A DNA stretch of 64,000 nucleotides from Parafrankia discariae. Lineage in GTDB: Bacteria > Actinomycetota > Actinomycetes > Frankiales > Frankiaceae. Made by a program: the position numbers and the translations under genes. The stretch lies in NCBI RefSeq assembly GCF_000373365.1, contig NZ_KB891219.1:228123-292122 (forward strand), written 5' to 3'. The notes beneath the pieces are model-generated. The model had not been told where the DNA came from, did no database searches, and saw only the letters and a program-made list of their open reading frames with translations. Below are positions 37,544-49,350 of this stretch, in pieces; position 1 is the first letter of the stretch; each line of letters opens with the position of its first letter.

Positions 37544-37963
37544 TCAGGTCTGGAGCAGGTCGTCGAGAACGGCGTCCAGCGCGACCTCGGGGTGCTCCTC
37601 GCCGGCGGGCACGACCCGCTCGGTGCGCTCGAGGAAGCGGCGGACGGGGGCGGCGTCCAGCACGACGACCGAGCGGCGCTCGCCGTCGGCGAGTTCGAGG
37701 CGGATGCCGCCCCGGGTCGGCTCGGGCGTGATGCGGACATCGCCGTCGCCGACGGGTGTCGGGCCGTCCAGACCGGCCCGTAGCGCGTCCCGGGGAGCCA
37801 CCCAGTGCCCCTGCGGGAGCGCGGGATGATCCGGCCGGGAGACGAGTACGAGGGCGACCGCCAGCGGGTCACAGCTACGCCAGGTGATCTGCAGGACGGT
37901 GATCCTCCCGCGGCCGGGGGCGTTGTCAACGACGAACTCCGTCGTGACGTCCTCCACCTGCAC
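37544..37963 (-). CDS. SsgA-family sporulation/cell division regulator
   Basis: A 139-residue SsgA-like protein. The family pattern is clear: DPLAVALVL (DPYAV-like), WVAPRDALRAGLDGPTPVGDGDVRITPE (the W-x-x-x-R-D-x-L-x-x-G-L...GDVR block) and VRRFLERTERVVPAGEEHPEVALDAVLDDLL. SsgA-like proteins occur only in morphologically complex actinobacteria and steer septum placement and spore maturation, for example by localising FtsZ through SsgB. GAGGGAG lies 7 bases before the GTG start. It is inserted, on the opposite strand, between uvrA and uvrC. Which SALP type it represents cannot be told by eye. Confidence 0.88.
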   Translation of the reverse strand: MQVEDVTTEFVVDNAPGRGRITVLQITWRSCDPLAVALVLVSRPDHPALPQGHWVAPRDALRAGLDGPTPVGDGDVRITPEPTRGGIRLELADGERRSVVVLDAAPVRRFLERTERVVPAGEEHPEVALDAVLDDLLQT

Positions 37964-38367
37964 GCGTCGGCTCCCTCGGCCCGATCTCCCCGGTTCAACT
38001 GCCTCGCCGGTTTACACCGTCGCAGCAGTTCGCTCGCGGCGCCACCCGAGTGGACGCGCTTCAGCATACGGCGACCAGGCGCTGACCGAGGGCGGACGGG
38101 AGATCGGCCCGCCGACAGATTGGCCACACGGCGCCGTCCGGGCCCTGGCGACGGCCCTTCGGTGGGTGCCTGGTCGCCCGGACGGGCCGGTCGGCGAGCC
38201 TTCCGGGCGGGCGCCGCGGGCCGCCGGGTGCGCCACGGGCGCGGTGCCTGCGCCCGGCCGGAATCCGGGAACGACGGGGGCCCTCGACAGCATGGAAGCT
38301 CAGCGTGATGAAATGGCTACGTGCAGGAACTGCTCAGGTCGGATGATGGTCGCCGTAGGCTCGGCTC
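37964..38367. other. intergenic region between the SsgA-like gene and uvrC
   Basis: A 404-base divergent gap with no supported gene; short frames here lack ribosome-binding sites and coding bias. It should hold the promoters of both flanking genes. No LexA-type box or clear -10/-35 pair was found. Confidence 0.5.
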
Positions 38368-40443
38368 ATGGCTGATCCGGCGACCTACCGGCCCCCGCCG
38401 GGCTCGATCCCCGAGACCCCGGGCGTGTATCGCTTCCGCGACGAACATGGCCGGGTCATTTACGTGGGCAAGGCCAAGAGTCTGCGGGCCCGGCTGGCCA
38501 ACTACTTCGCCGACATCCACACGCTGCATCCCCGGACCCAGCACATGGTCACCACGGCCGGCTCGGTGGAGTGGACGGTGGTGTCCACCGAGGTCGAGGC
38601 GCTCCAGCTCGAGTACACCTGGATCAAGGAGTTCGATCCGCGTTTCAACGTCCGCTACCGCGATGACAAGAGCTACCCGAGTCTCGCGGTGACACTGTCC
38701 GAGGAGTTCCCGCGGCTCCAGGTGATGCGTGGACCCAAGCGGCGCGGCGTGCGCTACTTCGGCCCCTACGCGCACGCCTGGGCCATCAGGGAGACCCTGG
38801 ACCTGCTGCTGCGGGTCTTCCCCGCGCGTACCTGCAGCTCCGGGGTCTTCAAGCGGGCCGGCCAGGTGGGCCGCCCCTGCCTGCTCGGGTACATCGACCG
38901 CTGCTCGGCCCCCTGCGTGGGGCGGGTCGACGCCGACGCGCACCGCCAGATCGTCGACGACTTCTGCGACTTCATGTCCGGCCAGACCGGCCGCTACCTG
39001 CGCCGCCTCGAGCGGGAGATGCGGGACGCGGCGCAGGCACAGGAGTACGAGCGCGCCGCGCGGTTGCGCGACGACATCGGGGCGCTGCGCCGCGCGGTGG
39101 AGAAGCAGGCCGTCGTCCTGCCCGACGGCACCGACGCCGACGTGATCGCGTTCGCCCAGGACGAGCTGGAGGCCGCGGTCCAGGTCTTCTACGTACGTGG
39201 CGGCCGGGTCCGCGGCCAGCGGGGCTGGGTCGTCGACAAGCTGGAGGACGTCACCACCGCCGACCTCGTCGAGCAGTTCCTGACCCAGGAGTACCTCGAC
39301 GGCGTCCGCCCGGCCGGCACCGTCGATCCGGCGCCGGCCGGGCAGGTCCCCCGCGAGATCCTCGTGCCCGAGCTGCCGCCGGACACCGAGGCCGTCGCCG
39401 AGCTGCTCACGCGGGCCCGCGGGGCCCGCGTCGACCTGCGCGTCCCCCGCCGCGGCGACAAACGCACCCTGATGGAGACCGTCGAACGCAACGCCAAGCA
39501 GGCGTTCACGCTGCACCGGACGAAGCGCGCCGGCGACCTCACCGCCCGCAGTCGCGCGCTGGCCGATCTCCAGGAGGCGCTCGAACTGCCCGACGCCCCG
39601 CTGCGGATCGAGTGCTTCGACGTGTCGAACACCCAGGGCACCGACGTCGTGGCCAGCATGGTGGTCTTCGAGGACGGCCTGCCCCGCAAGTCGGAGTACC
39701 GCAGGTTCGCCATCCGCGGGGTCGACGGGCAGGACGACGTGGCGAGCATGCGCGAGACCGTCCACCGGCGCTTCTCCCGCTACCTGGCGGAACGGGCCCG
39801 CACCGGCGAGCTGGAGGGATACCCGGACGCCCCCGCCGGCGCCGACTCGGCGCCCGGGGCGGAACCGCCCCCGCTCGGCCGGGATCCGGAGACCGGCCGG
39901 CCCCGGAAGTTCGCCTACCCGCCCAACCTCGTCGTCGTCGACGGCGGCCCGCCGCAGGTCGCCGCGGCCGCGCGGGCGCTCGACGAGCTCGGTGTCGAGG
40001 CCGGGCCGGGCGGGGTGGCGCTGTGCGGGCTGGCCAAGCGCCTGGAGGAGGTCTGGCTGCCCGACCAGGACGAGCCGGTGATCCTCCCGCGGACGAGCGA
40101 GGCCCTCTACCTGCTGCAGCGGGTGCGGGACGAGGCGCACCGGTTCGCGATCACCTACCACCGGCAGAAGCGGTCGACGTCGATGGTCGCCTCGGCGCTC
40201 GACGACGTCCCGGGGCTCGGGGAGACCCGGCGCAAGGCGCTGCTGCGGCACTTCGGCTCGGTGTCGAAGGTGCGCGCCGCGGGCGCGGTGGAGATCGCGC
40301 AGGTGCCGGGCATCGGCCCGCGCACGGCGGAGGCGATCGTCGCCGCCCTGGCCCGATCGGCCCCGGGCACCGACGCGGCGCCGGCACCCGCCGTCGACCC
40401 ACTGACCGGTGAGATCATCGACTCGGCGGAGGTGACCCGGTGA
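38368..40443 (+). CDS. uvrC: excinuclease ABC subunit C
   Basis: A 691-residue dual-incision nuclease of nucleotide excision repair. The N-terminal GIY-YIG domain reads [26 protein letters not shown] (about 20-45), giving the 3' incision. A Cys cluster follows ([11 protein letters not shown]...[18 protein letters not shown]). The UVR motif that docks on UvrB is in [24 protein letters not shown] near 215-240. The RNase H-like 5' nuclease domain includes [14 protein letters not shown] and VVVDGGPPQ. Two helix-hairpin-helix motifs close the protein ([32 protein letters not shown]). A short Pro/Gly insert lies near 490. The stop overlaps rapZ (GTGA). Confidence 0.98.
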   Translation: MADPATYRPPPGSIPETPGVYRFRDEHGRVIYVGKAKSLRARLANYFADIHTLHPRTQHMVTTAGSVEWTVVSTEVEALQLEYTWIKEFDPRFNVRYRDDKSYPSLAVTLSEEFPRLQVMRGPKRRGVRYFGPYAHAWAIRETLDLLLRVFPARTCSSGVFKRAGQVGRPCLLGYIDRCSAPCVGRVDADAHRQIVDDFCDFMSGQTGRYLRRLEREMRDAAQAQEYERAARLRDDIGALRRAVEKQAVVLPDGTDADVIAFAQDELEAAVQVFYVRGGRVRGQRGWVVDKLEDVTTADLVEQFLTQEYLDGVRPAGTVDPAPAGQVPREILVPELPPDTEAVAELLTRARGARVDLRVPRRGDKRTLMETVERNAKQAFTLHRTKRAGDLTARSRALADLQEALELPDAPLRIECFDVSNTQGTDVVASMVVFEDGLPRKSEYRRFAIRGVDGQDDVASMRETVHRRFSRYLAERARTGELEGYPDAPAGADSAPGAEPPPLGRDPETGRPRKFAYPPNLVVVDGGPPQVAAAARALDELGVEAGPGGVALCGLAKRLEEVWLPDQDEPVILPRTSEALYLLQRVRDEAHRFAITYHRQKRSTSMVASALDDVPGLGETRRKALLRHFGSVSKVRAAGAVEIAQVPGIGPRTAEAIVAALARSAPGTDAAPAPAVDPLTGEIIDSAEVTR

Positions 40444-41309
40444 CAGCGGCGACGCTCGACCTCGCGATCATCACAGGGCTGTCCGGTGCCGGCCGCAGCA
40501 CGGCGGCGAAGTGTCTGGAGGACCTCGGCTGGTTCGTCGTCGACAACCTGCCCCCGGCGCTGCTGTCGACGATGGCCGAGCTGGGGCACCGTTCCGGCGG
40601 GGCGGTGAGCCGGATCGCGGTCGTCGTCGACGTGCGCGGGCGGGCGTTCTTCTCCGACCTGCGCGCGGCGGTGGAGGCCCTGGACTCGCGCGGCATGCAC
40701 CCGCGGATGCTCTTCCTGGAGGCCTCCGACGACGCGCTGGTCCGCCGCTTCGACCATGTCCGCCGCCCGCACCCGCTGCAGGGCGACGAGCGGGTCGTGG
40801 ACGGCATCAACCGGGAGCGCACGCTGCTCGCGGAGCTGCGCGGCGAGGCCGACCTCGTCCTCGACACGACCGACCTCAACGTGCACGAGCTGCGCGCCAA
40901 GATCGACGCCGCGTTCGGCCAGCCGCGCGCCAACCGGCTCAACGCCACCGTGATCTCGTTCGGTTACAAGTACGGCCTGCCGCTGGACGCCGACCTCGTC
41001 GCCGACTGCCGGTTCCTGCCCAACCCGCACTGGGTCGAGGCGCTGCGCCCCTATACCGGGCGGGACCCGCAGGTCCGCGACTACGTTCTCGCGCAGCCCG
41101 GCGCCACGGAGTTCGTCGACCAGTACACGGCACTGCTGCGCCTGGTCGGCGAGGGATACGTGCGGGAGGGCAAGCGGTACCTGACCCTGGCGGTGGGCTG
41201 CACCGGGGGCAAGCACCGCAGCGTCGCCGTCGCCGAGCAGCTCGGGGCCCGGCTCGCGGCCGACGGTGTCGGCGTCCGGGTCGTGCACCGGGATCTGGGC
41301 CGCGAATGA
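40440..41309 (+). CDS. rapZ: RapZ/YvcJ family nucleotide-binding protein
   Basis: A 289-residue P-loop protein. Walker A is GLSGAGRST near residue 14, and [15 protein letters not shown] and the C-terminal [15 protein letters not shown] are family signatures. In E. coli RapZ controls GlmZ small-RNA decay. In Gram-positives the protein is linked to envelope and developmental control and is always beside yvcK and whiA. It is translationally coupled to uvrC (4-base overlap) and to yvcK (ATGA overlap), so uvrC-rapZ-yvcK form one operon. Confidence 0.96.
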   Translation: MTAATLDLAIITGLSGAGRSTAAKCLEDLGWFVVDNLPPALLSTMAELGHRSGGAVSRIAVVVDVRGRAFFSDLRAAVEALDSRGMHPRMLFLEASDDALVRRFDHVRRPHPLQGDERVVDGINRERTLLAELRGEADLVLDTTDLNVHELRAKIDAAFGQPRANRLNATVISFGYKYGLPLDADLVADCRFLPNPHWVEALRPYTGRDPQVRDYVLAQPGATEFVDQYTALLRLVGEGYVREGKRYLTLAVGCTGGKHRSVAVAEQLGARLAADGVGVRVVHRDLGRE

Positions 41310-42457
41310 CCGCCGACGCTCCCGCGATCGCCGCGTTCGGCGGCGGGCACGGCCTGGCTGCCTCGCTGGCCGCGCTGCGCCGGATCACCCGGCACCTGAC
41401 CGCGGTGGTCACCGTCGGGGACGACGGTGGGTCGTCGGGCCGGCTGCGCGCCGAGCTCGGCGCCCTGCCCATGGGCGACCTGCGGATGGCCCTGGCCGCG
41501 CTGGCCGGCGCCGACGAGTGGTCCCAGACGTGGGCCGACCTCTTCCAGCACCGGTTCGGCGGTGGCGGGGAGCTCGCCGGCCACGCGGTCGGCAACCTGG
41601 TGCTGACCGCGCTGGCGGAGCGCGCGGGCTCCCCGGTGGCCGCGCTCGACCTGGCCGCGTCGCTGCTCGGCGTGGCCGGCCGGGTGCTGCCGCTGTCGTG
41701 CGCCGGCATCGACATCGTCGCGGACGTGACGGGCCTCTACCCGGACCGGGCCGGGCAGACCGCGGAGATCCGCGGCCAGGCGGCCGTCGCGACGACCCCC
41801 GGCCGGGTGGCCGGGGTGCGCCTGGCCCCCGCGGAGCCGGCGGCCTGCGGTGCCGCGGTGGCGGCGGCCGCCACCGCGGACTGGATCGTCCTCGGCCCGG
41901 GCTCGCTCTACACCAGCGTGCTGCCGCACCTGCTCGTGCCCGACATGCGGGCGGCGATCACAGGCGCCGACGCCCGTCGGGTTATGGTGCTCAACCTCGT
42001 GGCGCAGCCGGGAGAGACCGCCGGCTACACCCCCGAGGCCCATCTGCACGCCCTGGCCACCCACGTCCCGGGGCTGCGCCTCGACGTGGTGATCGCGGAC
42101 CCGGCCGCGGTCGGCGACCCGGACCCGCTGGCCCACGCGGCCGCGGACCTGGGCGCCCGGCTCCACCTCGCACCCGTGCGGGTTCCCGGTGAACCCGCGC
42201 TGCACGACCCCGAACGTCTCGCGGCCGCGTTCCGCGCCGTCTTCGCACAGGACGGCGTCGTACAGGACGGCGTCGCCGCGGACGGTTCCGCGCGGGGCGG
42301 CGCCGTGACGGTGCCGTCGGCGGCCCGTCCGATGGACGGCCAGCGGGCCTGGCCGGGCCGGCAGCCGGGAGCGGCCTGTGCCGATCCCTCGGGTGTCGGG
42401 TGCTCATCCACCGGTGGCTCCGGCCACCGGATCCCCTCCGGTGAATGCAAGGAGTGA
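41306..42457 (+). CDS. yvcK: YvcK/CofD-like protein, gluconeogenesis and cell-shape factor
   Basis: A 383-residue CofD-like protein. The start [18 protein letters not shown] carries the GGG-x-G nucleotide motif, followed by [43 protein letters not shown] and [16 protein letters not shown], all diagnostic of YvcK (CuvA in mycobacteria), a UDP-sugar-binding protein needed for growth on gluconeogenic carbon and for cell shape. Members are normally about 320-340 residues. Here about 55 residues of Ala/Gly/Pro/Ser-rich tail follow the conserved domain, ending a few bases before whiA. The ATG overlaps the rapZ stop. Confidence 0.95.
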   Translation: MTADAPAIAAFGGGHGLAASLAALRRITRHLTAVVTVGDDGGSSGRLRAELGALPMGDLRMALAALAGADEWSQTWADLFQHRFGGGGELAGHAVGNLVLTALAERAGSPVAALDLAASLLGVAGRVLPLSCAGIDIVADVTGLYPDRAGQTAEIRGQAAVATTPGRVAGVRLAPAEPAACGAAVAAAATADWIVLGPGSLYTSVLPHLLVPDMRAAITGADARRVMVLNLVAQPGETAGYTPEAHLHALATHVPGLRLDVVIADPAAVGDPDPLAHAAADLGARLHLAPVRVPGEPALHDPERLAAAFRAVFAQDGVVQDGVAADGSARGGAVTVPSAARPMDGQRAWPGRQPGAACADPSGVGCSSTGGSGHRIPSGECKE

Positions 42458-42462
42458 TCGGT

Positions 42463-43449
42463 GTGGCGGCGATGACGGCCACCGTCAAGGATGAACTGAG
42501 CAGGCTGCGAGTGGCCAAGCCCTGTTGCCGGCGGGCCGAGATGGCGGCGATGCTGCGGTTCGCCGGCGGCCTGCACATCGTCGGCGGCCGCATCGTGGTG
42601 GAGGCCGAGCTCGACACCGGCGCCACCGCGCGTCGGCTGCGGCGTGAGATCGCCGAGGTCTTCGGCTTCCCGTCGTCGGTGGCCGTGCTCGCGGCCGGCG
42701 GCCTGCGGCGCTCGGTGCGCTACATCGTCCGCGTCGAGCGGGACGGCGAACAGCTCGCCCGGTCGACGGGCCTGCTCGACCAGCGCGGCCGGCCGGTGCG
42801 CGGACTGCCGCCGCAGGTGGTGACCGGTTCGGCGTGCGACGCGGCGGCGGCCTGGCGGGGCGCGTTCCTCGCGCACGGCTCGCTGACCGAGCCCGGCCGG
42901 TCCTGCTCGATGGAGGTAACCTCGCCCGGCCCGGAGGCGGCGCTGGCACTTGTCGGCGCCGCCCGGCGGATGGGCGTGCAGGCCAAGAGCCGGGACGTCC
43001 GCGGCGTCGACCGCGTGGTCGTCCGGGACGGCGACGCCATCGGCGCGCTGCTGACCAAGATCGGCGCGCATGACAGCCTGATGGCCTGGGAGGAGCGGCG
43101 GATGCGCCGCGAGGTCCGGGCCACGGCGAACCGGCTGGCGAACTTCGACGACGCGAACCTGCGCCGTTCGGCGCGCGCCGCGGTGGCCGCCGGGGCGCGG
43201 GTGCAGGCCGCGATGCGCATCCTCGGGGACGATGCCCCCGAGCACCTGCTCGCGGCCGGTCGCCTGCGCCTCGAGCACGCGCAGGCGTCGCTGGAGGAGC
43301 TCGGCGCGCTCGCGGACCCGCCGCTCACCAAGGACGCCGTCGCCGGGCGGATCCGCCGGCTCCTCGCGCTGGCGGACAAGCGGGCCAACGCGCTGGGCAT
43401 CCCCAACACCGAGGCGAGCGTGTCGCCGGAGCTCTTCGAGAACGCCTGA
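42463..43449 (+). CDS. whiA: WhiA sporulation transcription factor
   Basis: A 328-residue WhiA, a homing-endonuclease-like fold fused to a C-terminal helix-turn-helix. The N-terminus is [37 protein letters not shown], the middle [32 protein letters not shown], and the DNA-binding end [34 protein letters not shown]. With WhiB it controls the switch from aerial growth to sporulation septation in Streptomyces. The GTG at 42463 is chosen because AAGGAG lies 8 bases upstream; the ATG at 42472 is also possible. It is 5 bases after yvcK, the last gene of the uvrC operon. Confidence 0.97.
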   Translation: MAAMTATVKDELSRLRVAKPCCRRAEMAAMLRFAGGLHIVGGRIVVEAELDTGATARRLRREIAEVFGFPSSVAVLAAGGLRRSVRYIVRVERDGEQLARSTGLLDQRGRPVRGLPPQVVTGSACDAAAAWRGAFLAHGSLTEPGRSCSMEVTSPGPEAALALVGAARRMGVQAKSRDVRGVDRVVVRDGDAIGALLTKIGAHDSLMAWEERRMRREVRATANRLANFDDANLRRSARAAVAAGARVQAAMRILGDDAPEHLLAAGRLRLEHAQASLEELGALADPPLTKDAVAGRIRRLLALADKRANALGIPNTEASVSPELFENA

Positions 43450-43598
43450 GCGCGCAATCGGCACCACGGACGGAGCACAACGGGAGACCGGCCACGGGGC
43501 GTGCCCGCGCAAGCCCATGGGATAGGGTGATTGTCGAAACGGCGTGGCATTCAACCAAATGCCGAGGGTGCCGGGTTGCTCGATGTGAGGAGACCGAC

Positions 43599-44694
<1,096 letters not shown>

Positions 44695-44748
44695 CACCGG
44701 CGAACCGGCCGGTCCATCGCACCTTCGCCCACCCCGGAGCAGCCCAGC

Positions 44749-45951
44749 GTGAGGACGATCGACGACCTGCAGGTCACCGGTCACCGCGTACTCGTCCGCA
44801 GTGATCTCAACGTGCCCCTGGACCATTCCGGGGGCGCGCCACGCATCACCGACGACGGACGGGTGCGCGCGAGCGTGCCGACCATCCAGGCCCTGCTGGA
44901 CCGGAACGCGAAGGTGATCGTCTCCTCCCATCTGGGGCGGCCCAAGGGGGCCCCGGAGGAGAAGTACTCCCTCGCCCCGGTCGCCGAGCGGCTCGCCGAG
45001 CTGCTCGGCACCCCGGTGGCGTTCGCCGGGGACGGCAGCGGCGACATCGCCGGTGACCGGGCCCGGGAGGTCGTCGGGCAGCTCGCCGAGGGCCAGGTGG
45101 CCCTGCTGGAGAACCTGCGCTTCCACCCGGGCGAGACCAGCAAGGACACGGTGGCCCGCGCGGCGTTCGCCGACGAGCTCTCGGCGCTCGCCGAGTTCTA
45201 CGTCGGCGACGCGTTCGGCGCGGTGCACCGGGCCCACGCGAGCGTGTCGGAGGTGCCCAAGCGCCTCCCGCACGCCGCCGGCCGGCTCGTGCTGGCGGAG
45301 CTGGAGGTGCTGCGGGCGCTGACCGCGGCGCCGGCCCGGCCGTACGCCGTCGTGCTCGGCGGGTCGAAGGTGTCGGACAAGCTCGGCGTCATCCGGGCCC
45401 TGCTGCCGAAGGTGGACGCGCTCCTCGTCGGCGGCGGCATGTGCTTCACCTTCCTGGCGGCTCTCGGCCACCCGGTCGGTGCCTCGCTCCTGGAGAGCGA
45501 GATGATCGACACCTGCAAGGACCTGCTGGCCGAGGCCGGTGACCGGCTCGTGCTACCCACCGACGTGGTGGTCGCCGACCGGTTCGCCGCCGACGCGGCG
45601 ACCGCCGTCGTCGCCGCCGACGCGATCCCGGACGGCTGGCTCGGCCTCGACATCGGGCCGGCGTCCACCGCCGCGTTCGCGGGCGTGGTCGCCGTCGCGG
45701 CGACGATCTTCTGGAACGGCCCGATGGGCGTGTTCGAGTTCGCCCCGTTCGCGGCGGGCACCCGCGGGGTCGCCGAGGCGGTCGCGGCCGGCGGCGGCTT
45801 CTCGGTCGTCGGCGGCGGCGACTCGGCCGCCGCGGTGCGCACCCTCGGCATCCCGGAGAACGACTTCAGCCACATCTCCACCGGAGGTGGCGCCAGCCTG
45901 GAGTACCTGGAGGGCAAGGCCCTCCCGGGGCTCACCGCGCTCGGCGGCTGA
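44749..45951 (+). CDS. pgk: phosphoglycerate kinase
   Basis: A 400-residue monomeric kinase producing ATP from 1,3-bisphosphoglycerate. It begins with the [12 protein letters not shown] motif, then [31 protein letters not shown] and the nucleotide-binding [13 protein letters not shown]...GGGDSAAAV, closing with [16 protein letters not shown]. The start is GTG with GGAG 10 bases upstream. It is 54 bases after gap and 54 before tpiA, so the three genes probably share a transcript. Confidence 0.98.
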   Translation: MRTIDDLQVTGHRVLVRSDLNVPLDHSGGAPRITDDGRVRASVPTIQALLDRNAKVIVSSHLGRPKGAPEEKYSLAPVAERLAELLGTPVAFAGDGSGDIAGDRAREVVGQLAEGQVALLENLRFHPGETSKDTVARAAFADELSALAEFYVGDAFGAVHRAHASVSEVPKRLPHAAGRLVLAELEVLRALTAAPARPYAVVLGGSKVSDKLGVIRALLPKVDALLVGGGMCFTFLAALGHPVGASLLESEMIDTCKDLLAEAGDRLVLPTDVVVADRFAADAATAVVAADAIPDGWLGLDIGPASTAAFAGVVAVAATIFWNGPMGVFEFAPFAAGTRGVAEAVAAGGGFSVVGGGDSAAAVRTLGIPENDFSHISTGGGASLEYLEGKALPGLTALGG

Positions 45952-45956
45952 CCGGC

Positions 45957-45990
45957 ACAGAATTCACCCGACGACAGAATTCACCCGACG
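45957..45990 (+). repeat. perfect 17-bp tandem duplication just upstream of tpiA
   Basis: ACAGAATTCACCCGACG occurs twice, head to tail, filling most of the pgk-tpiA gap and ending 15 bases before the GTG of tpiA. It is perfect, so it is either a recent duplication or under constraint. Confidence 0.95.
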
Positions 45991-46005
45991 AAGGGAAGCA
46001 GGGAC

Positions 46006-46818
46006 GTGGCGAAGGGGGCACCCGCCCGCGGGCCGGCTGGAACCGGCCGGCGGACGCTGGTCGCCGGCAACTGGAAGATGAACCTCAACCACCTCGAGGC
46101 CATCGCGCTGGTGCAGAAGGTCGCCTTCGACCTCAAGCCGGCCGAGCTCGAGCGGGTCGAGGTCGTCTTCCTGCCGCCGTTCACCGACCTGCGCAGCGTC
46201 CAGACGCTGATCGACGGCGACAAGCTCGCCGTCGGCTACGGCGGCCAGGATCTCTCCCCGCACGGCTCGGGCGCCTACACCGGCGACATCAGCGGGCCGA
46301 TGCTGGCCAGGCTCGGCTGCTCGTATGTCGTCGTCGGGCACTCCGAGCGGCGTACGTACCACCACGAGGACGACAAGCTGGTCGCCTCGAAGGTGCAGGC
46401 GGCCTACAAGCACGGCATCACGCCGATCCTGTGCGTCGGCGAGCACGAGGACATCCGCGCCGCCGGAACCCACGTCGAGCACGTCCTGGCCCAGCTCGAG
46501 GGCTCGCTGGCCGGTGTGAGCGCGGAGCAGGCGACCACCCTCGTCGTCGCCTACGAGCCGGTCTGGGCGATCGGTACCGGGCGCACCGCCTCCGCCCAGG
46601 ACGCGCAGGACATGTGCGCCGCCGTCCGCGGCCAGCTCACGAAGCTGTTCGGTGAGCCGATCGCGGCCGGCATCCGGGTCCTCTACGGCGGTTCGGTGAA
46701 GGCCGCGAACGCGGCCGAGCTGTTCACCATGCCCGACGTGGACGGCGGCCTGGTGGGTGGCGCGAGCCTGGTCGCCGAGGAGTTCGTCGGCATCATCCGC
46801 AGCGGCCCGGCGGCGTAG
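46006..46818 (+). CDS. tpiA: triose-phosphate isomerase
   Basis: A 270-residue TIM-barrel enzyme interconverting DHAP and GAP. Active-site residues are present: Asn/Lys in VAGNWKMN, His in VVVGHSERR, Glu in [15 protein letters not shown], and the phosphate-binding GGSVKAAN. About 15 extra Gly/Ala/Pro-rich residues precede the usual start. The GTG at 46006 has AGGGA upstream. secG follows after 236 bases. Confidence 0.97.
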   Translation: MAKGAPARGPAGTGRRTLVAGNWKMNLNHLEAIALVQKVAFDLKPAELERVEVVFLPPFTDLRSVQTLIDGDKLAVGYGGQDLSPHGSGAYTGDISGPMLARLGCSYVVVGHSERRTYHHEDDKLVASKVQAAYKHGITPILCVGEHEDIRAAGTHVEHVLAQLEGSLAGVSAEQATTLVVAYEPVWAIGTGRTASAQDAQDMCAAVRGQLTKLFGEPIAAGIRVLYGGSVKAANAAELFTMPDVDGGLVGGASLVAEEFVGIIRSGPAA

Positions 46819-47054
46819 CGAGGCGGGCCGCGCGCGCATGAGCCGTCCCGGGGTGTGCCACATCGGTGACCGGGGTGGCGTCATGTACGTTTGCACGATC
46901 GTCGAGTCGCCCGATCGGGTGTGACGGTATGGGCCCACCAAACGTTGTTGGAAAGGCGGAGGAGGTGCGTAGGACGGTGGCGACGCTCCGCTGGGAGGCT
47001 CGACCCGGCCACCGGGCCGCCTGCCACGTCCCCGAGGAGCGGGAGCTGGTCTAG

Positions 47055-47285
47055 ATGACGGTCGGTCTGTCGATCGCCCTGATTGTCGCGAGTGTGCTGC
47101 TGGTGCTGCTGGTGCTGTTGCACCGGGCCAAGGGCGGTGGTCTGTCGACTCTGTTCGGGGGCGGTGTCTCCTCGTCCCTGGGGGGGTCGTCCGTGGTCGA
47201 GAAGAACCTCGACCGCCTCACCGTCGCGGTGGCCCTTTTGTGGATCACCTGCATCATCGGTCTCGGTCTGCTCCTGAAGAATTGA
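47055..47285 (+). CDS. secG: preprotein translocase subunit SecG
   Basis: A 76-residue protein with two membrane segments (about 4-22 and 55-73). The loop VLLHRAKGGGLSTLFGGG and the L-x-x-x-T motif in NLDRLTVAVALLW are the actinobacterial SecG pattern. It assists SecYE in protein export. The gap before it (46819-47054) has no convincing gene; a 62-residue frame there ends exactly at the SecG ATG but lacks coding features. The next gene may start within the SecG stop (TTGA). Confidence 0.95.
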   Translation: MTVGLSIALIVASVLLVLLVLLHRAKGGGLSTLFGGGVSSSLGGSSVVEKNLDRLTVAVALLWITCIIGLGLLLKN

Positions 47286-49087
47286 ACGCCCCGTCTGCGG
47301 GGCGGCGTCCCGGGCCTGCCCGGGGAATCGCCGCCCTGCTCACCGCCCTGCTGGCCACGGTCGCCCTGCTCACGGTCGCGGGGTGCAGCGGCGACGCCGA
47401 CCCGACGCCGGGTCCGATGGCGGCCAGCCCCACCACGCCGCCGACGACCGCCCCACCGCTCGACAAGCCCGGCGGCACGCTGCGCCTGCTGACCGGGCGG
47501 ATGCCGACCGGTGACCCCGGGTGGGCCGACGAACCGGGGGAGCGGGCGTTCGCCCGGCTGGTGACCCGTCAGCTCTACAGCTACCCCGCCGACCCCGACC
47601 CCGCCAGGTCGACGATCCCGCGCCCCGACCTCGCGGCCGGCGCCCCCGTGGTGACCATGGGCGGCACCGTCTACACCGTGCGGCTGCGCTCGGCGGCCCG
47701 GTGGAACACCCCCAACCAGCGTCGGATCACCGCGACGGACGTCGCCCGCGGCCTCAAGCGGATGTGCGCGCCGCCGTCACCGTCGCCGCTGCGGGGGTAC
47801 TACGCGGCGACGGTCGTCGGTTTCGCCGAGTACTGCGCTCAGCTCGCCGTGGCCCCGGTGGCCGACGCCCCCGCGCTGATCGAGAGCGGCACCGTCCCCG
47901 GGATCGAGGTCATCGGCGACGACACCCTCGCGTTCCACCTGATCAAGCCGGTCAACGACTTCGTGGACGTGCTGGCCCTGCCGGCCAGCTCACCGGTGCC
48001 GCTGGAGGCCCTGGCCTACCCGCCGGACTCCCAGCAGTACCTCGACAACCTGATCTCCGACGGGCCGTACCGGTTCGTGTCGGAGCCGGGCGGTGGCTAC
48101 CGGCTGTCCCGCAACCCGGCCTGGAGCGGATCGTCGGACGGCATCCGGCGGGCGCTGCCCGACCACATCACCGTCACCGACGGTCTCGACCCGGCGACCA
48201 TCACGGCGCGCATCGAGGCCGGCGACGCGGACATGGCCCTCGGCGGCGACATCCCGGTAGACGACCTGACCCGACTCGTCGAGGGCACCGACGACCGGCT
48301 CGTGGTCGCCCCGACCGGACCGGTCGTCGCCCTCGTCGTCGGGCTCAACGGGCCGTCCGCGGCGGCGCTGCGCGACCAGCAGGCCCGGGAGGCGCTGGCC
48401 TACTGCATCGACCGGACGGCGGTCGCCGCGGCGCTGGGCGGCCCGATCCTCGCCACGGCGACGGCCCAGCTCCTGCAGCCGCCGATGACCGGCTACGAGG
48501 TGTACAACCCCTTCCCGGCCGGGGACGGCGCGGGGGACGCGCGGCGCTGCGCCGACGGCCTGGCGAACAACCCGGGCGGGAAGGTGACGGCGCTGTCCCT
48601 GCTGACGACGGACAGCGCCATCGACACGGCGGTGGCCGAGGCGCTGCGCGCCGCGTTCGCCCGCGCCGGCATCCGGCTCGACCTGCGCATCCGCACCGGC
48701 GCGCAGTACACGGCGGCCGCGTCGACCCCGGGCGGGCAGTTCTGGGACCTCGCCCTGACCACGATCACCCCGGCCTGGTTCGGCGACGCCGGGCGGACCG
48801 TCTACGAGCCGCTGCTGGACGAGAGCTGGGTGGGCGCCCGGCCGGCCGACGGCGGCTATCGCCGTCCCGACCTGCTGGCCCGCTACGAGTCCGCGGTGAC
48901 GGCCTCCTCCGAGGACGACGCCGCCACGGACTGGGCCGGGCTGGAGCGGACGGTGCTCAACGACGCCGCGATCGTGCCTCTCGCGGTCACCCACACGCCA
49001 CGGCTGCGCGGCGCGGCGGTGCAGGCCTTCACGATCGTGCCGTCGCTGGGAACCGCCGATCCCACAGCGGTTTCGCTCGGTCCCTGA
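47282..49087 (+). CDS. family 5 ABC substrate-binding lipoprotein (peptide/nickel type)
   Basis: A 601-residue extracytoplasmic binding protein. A TTG overlapping the secG stop gives the cleanest start (47282); a GTG at 47240 inside secG is an alternative. The signal segment ALLTALLATVALLTVAGC ends in lipobox VAGC. The mature part has family traits: GGTLRLLTGR, LVTRQLYSY, YTVRLRSAARWNTPNQRRITATDVARGLKRM (the SBP_bac_5 core), DGPYRFV and a later REALAYCIDRTAVAAAL. Ligands of this family are oligopeptides, nickel or opines. No permease or ATPase adjoins, so its partners are encoded elsewhere. A very strong hairpin follows. Confidence 0.9.
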   Translation: MNAPSAGRRPGPARGIAALLTALLATVALLTVAGCSGDADPTPGPMAASPTTPPTTAPPLDKPGGTLRLLTGRMPTGDPGWADEPGERAFARLVTRQLYSYPADPDPARSTIPRPDLAAGAPVVTMGGTVYTVRLRSAARWNTPNQRRITATDVARGLKRMCAPPSPSPLRGYYAATVVGFAEYCAQLAVAPVADAPALIESGTVPGIEVIGDDTLAFHLIKPVNDFVDVLALPASSPVPLEALAYPPDSQQYLDNLISDGPYRFVSEPGGGYRLSRNPAWSGSSDGIRRALPDHITVTDGLDPATITARIEAGDADMALGGDIPVDDLTRLVEGTDDRLVVAPTGPVVALVVGLNGPSAAALRDQQAREALAYCIDRTAVAAALGGPILATATAQLLQPPMTGYEVYNPFPAGDGAGDARRCADGLANNPGGKVTALSLLTTDSAIDTAVAEALRAAFARAGIRLDLRIRTGAQYTAAASTPGGQFWDLALTTITPAWFGDAGRTVYEPLLDESWVGARPADGGYRRPDLLARYESAVTASSEDDAATDWAGLERTVLNDAAIVPLAVTHTPRLRGAAVQAFTIVPSLGTADPTAVSLGP

Positions 49088-49123
49088 GGGTCTCCGGACC
49101 GGCGGCGGGATCAGCCGCACACC

Positions 49124-49153
49124 CGTGAGGGGGCCCCTAGGGGCCCCCTCACG
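49124..49153 (+). terminator. perfect 30-base palindrome, transcription terminator
   Basis: CGTGAGGGGGCCCCT is followed at once by its exact reverse complement (15-base arms, no spacer), 36 bases after the binding-protein stop. As RNA it forms an extremely stable GC-rich hairpin; the short CATT that follows is the only T content. It is the best terminator in this half of the window. Confidence 0.88.
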
Positions 49154-49350
49154 CATTAGGAAGCCCCGGTGAGGGTGGTCGGTGCAACCCGTGGTGGACC
49201 TCCCGGCCTACACTCCGGACAGACGCGCTCGACAAGTGCCGGGGGGCACTGAGGACGTCTACGGTGGCGGTTCGGACGTGGGTGGTCCGGCCGCGGGGGG
49301 CCGACCGCCGAGCTACCACCCATGGGACGAGACGAAGGAGTACGCGGGCC

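Noticed and set aside
38317..40251. 644-residue minus-strand frame opposite uvrC
   Set aside because: Shadow of uvrC; no motifs and no supporting start site.
46866..47054. 62-residue frame ending exactly at the secG start
   Set aside because: It has no ribosome-binding site, an amino-acid mix unlike real proteins, and starts at a chance GTG; the coincidence with secG is probably due to the stop TAG adjoining the ATG.
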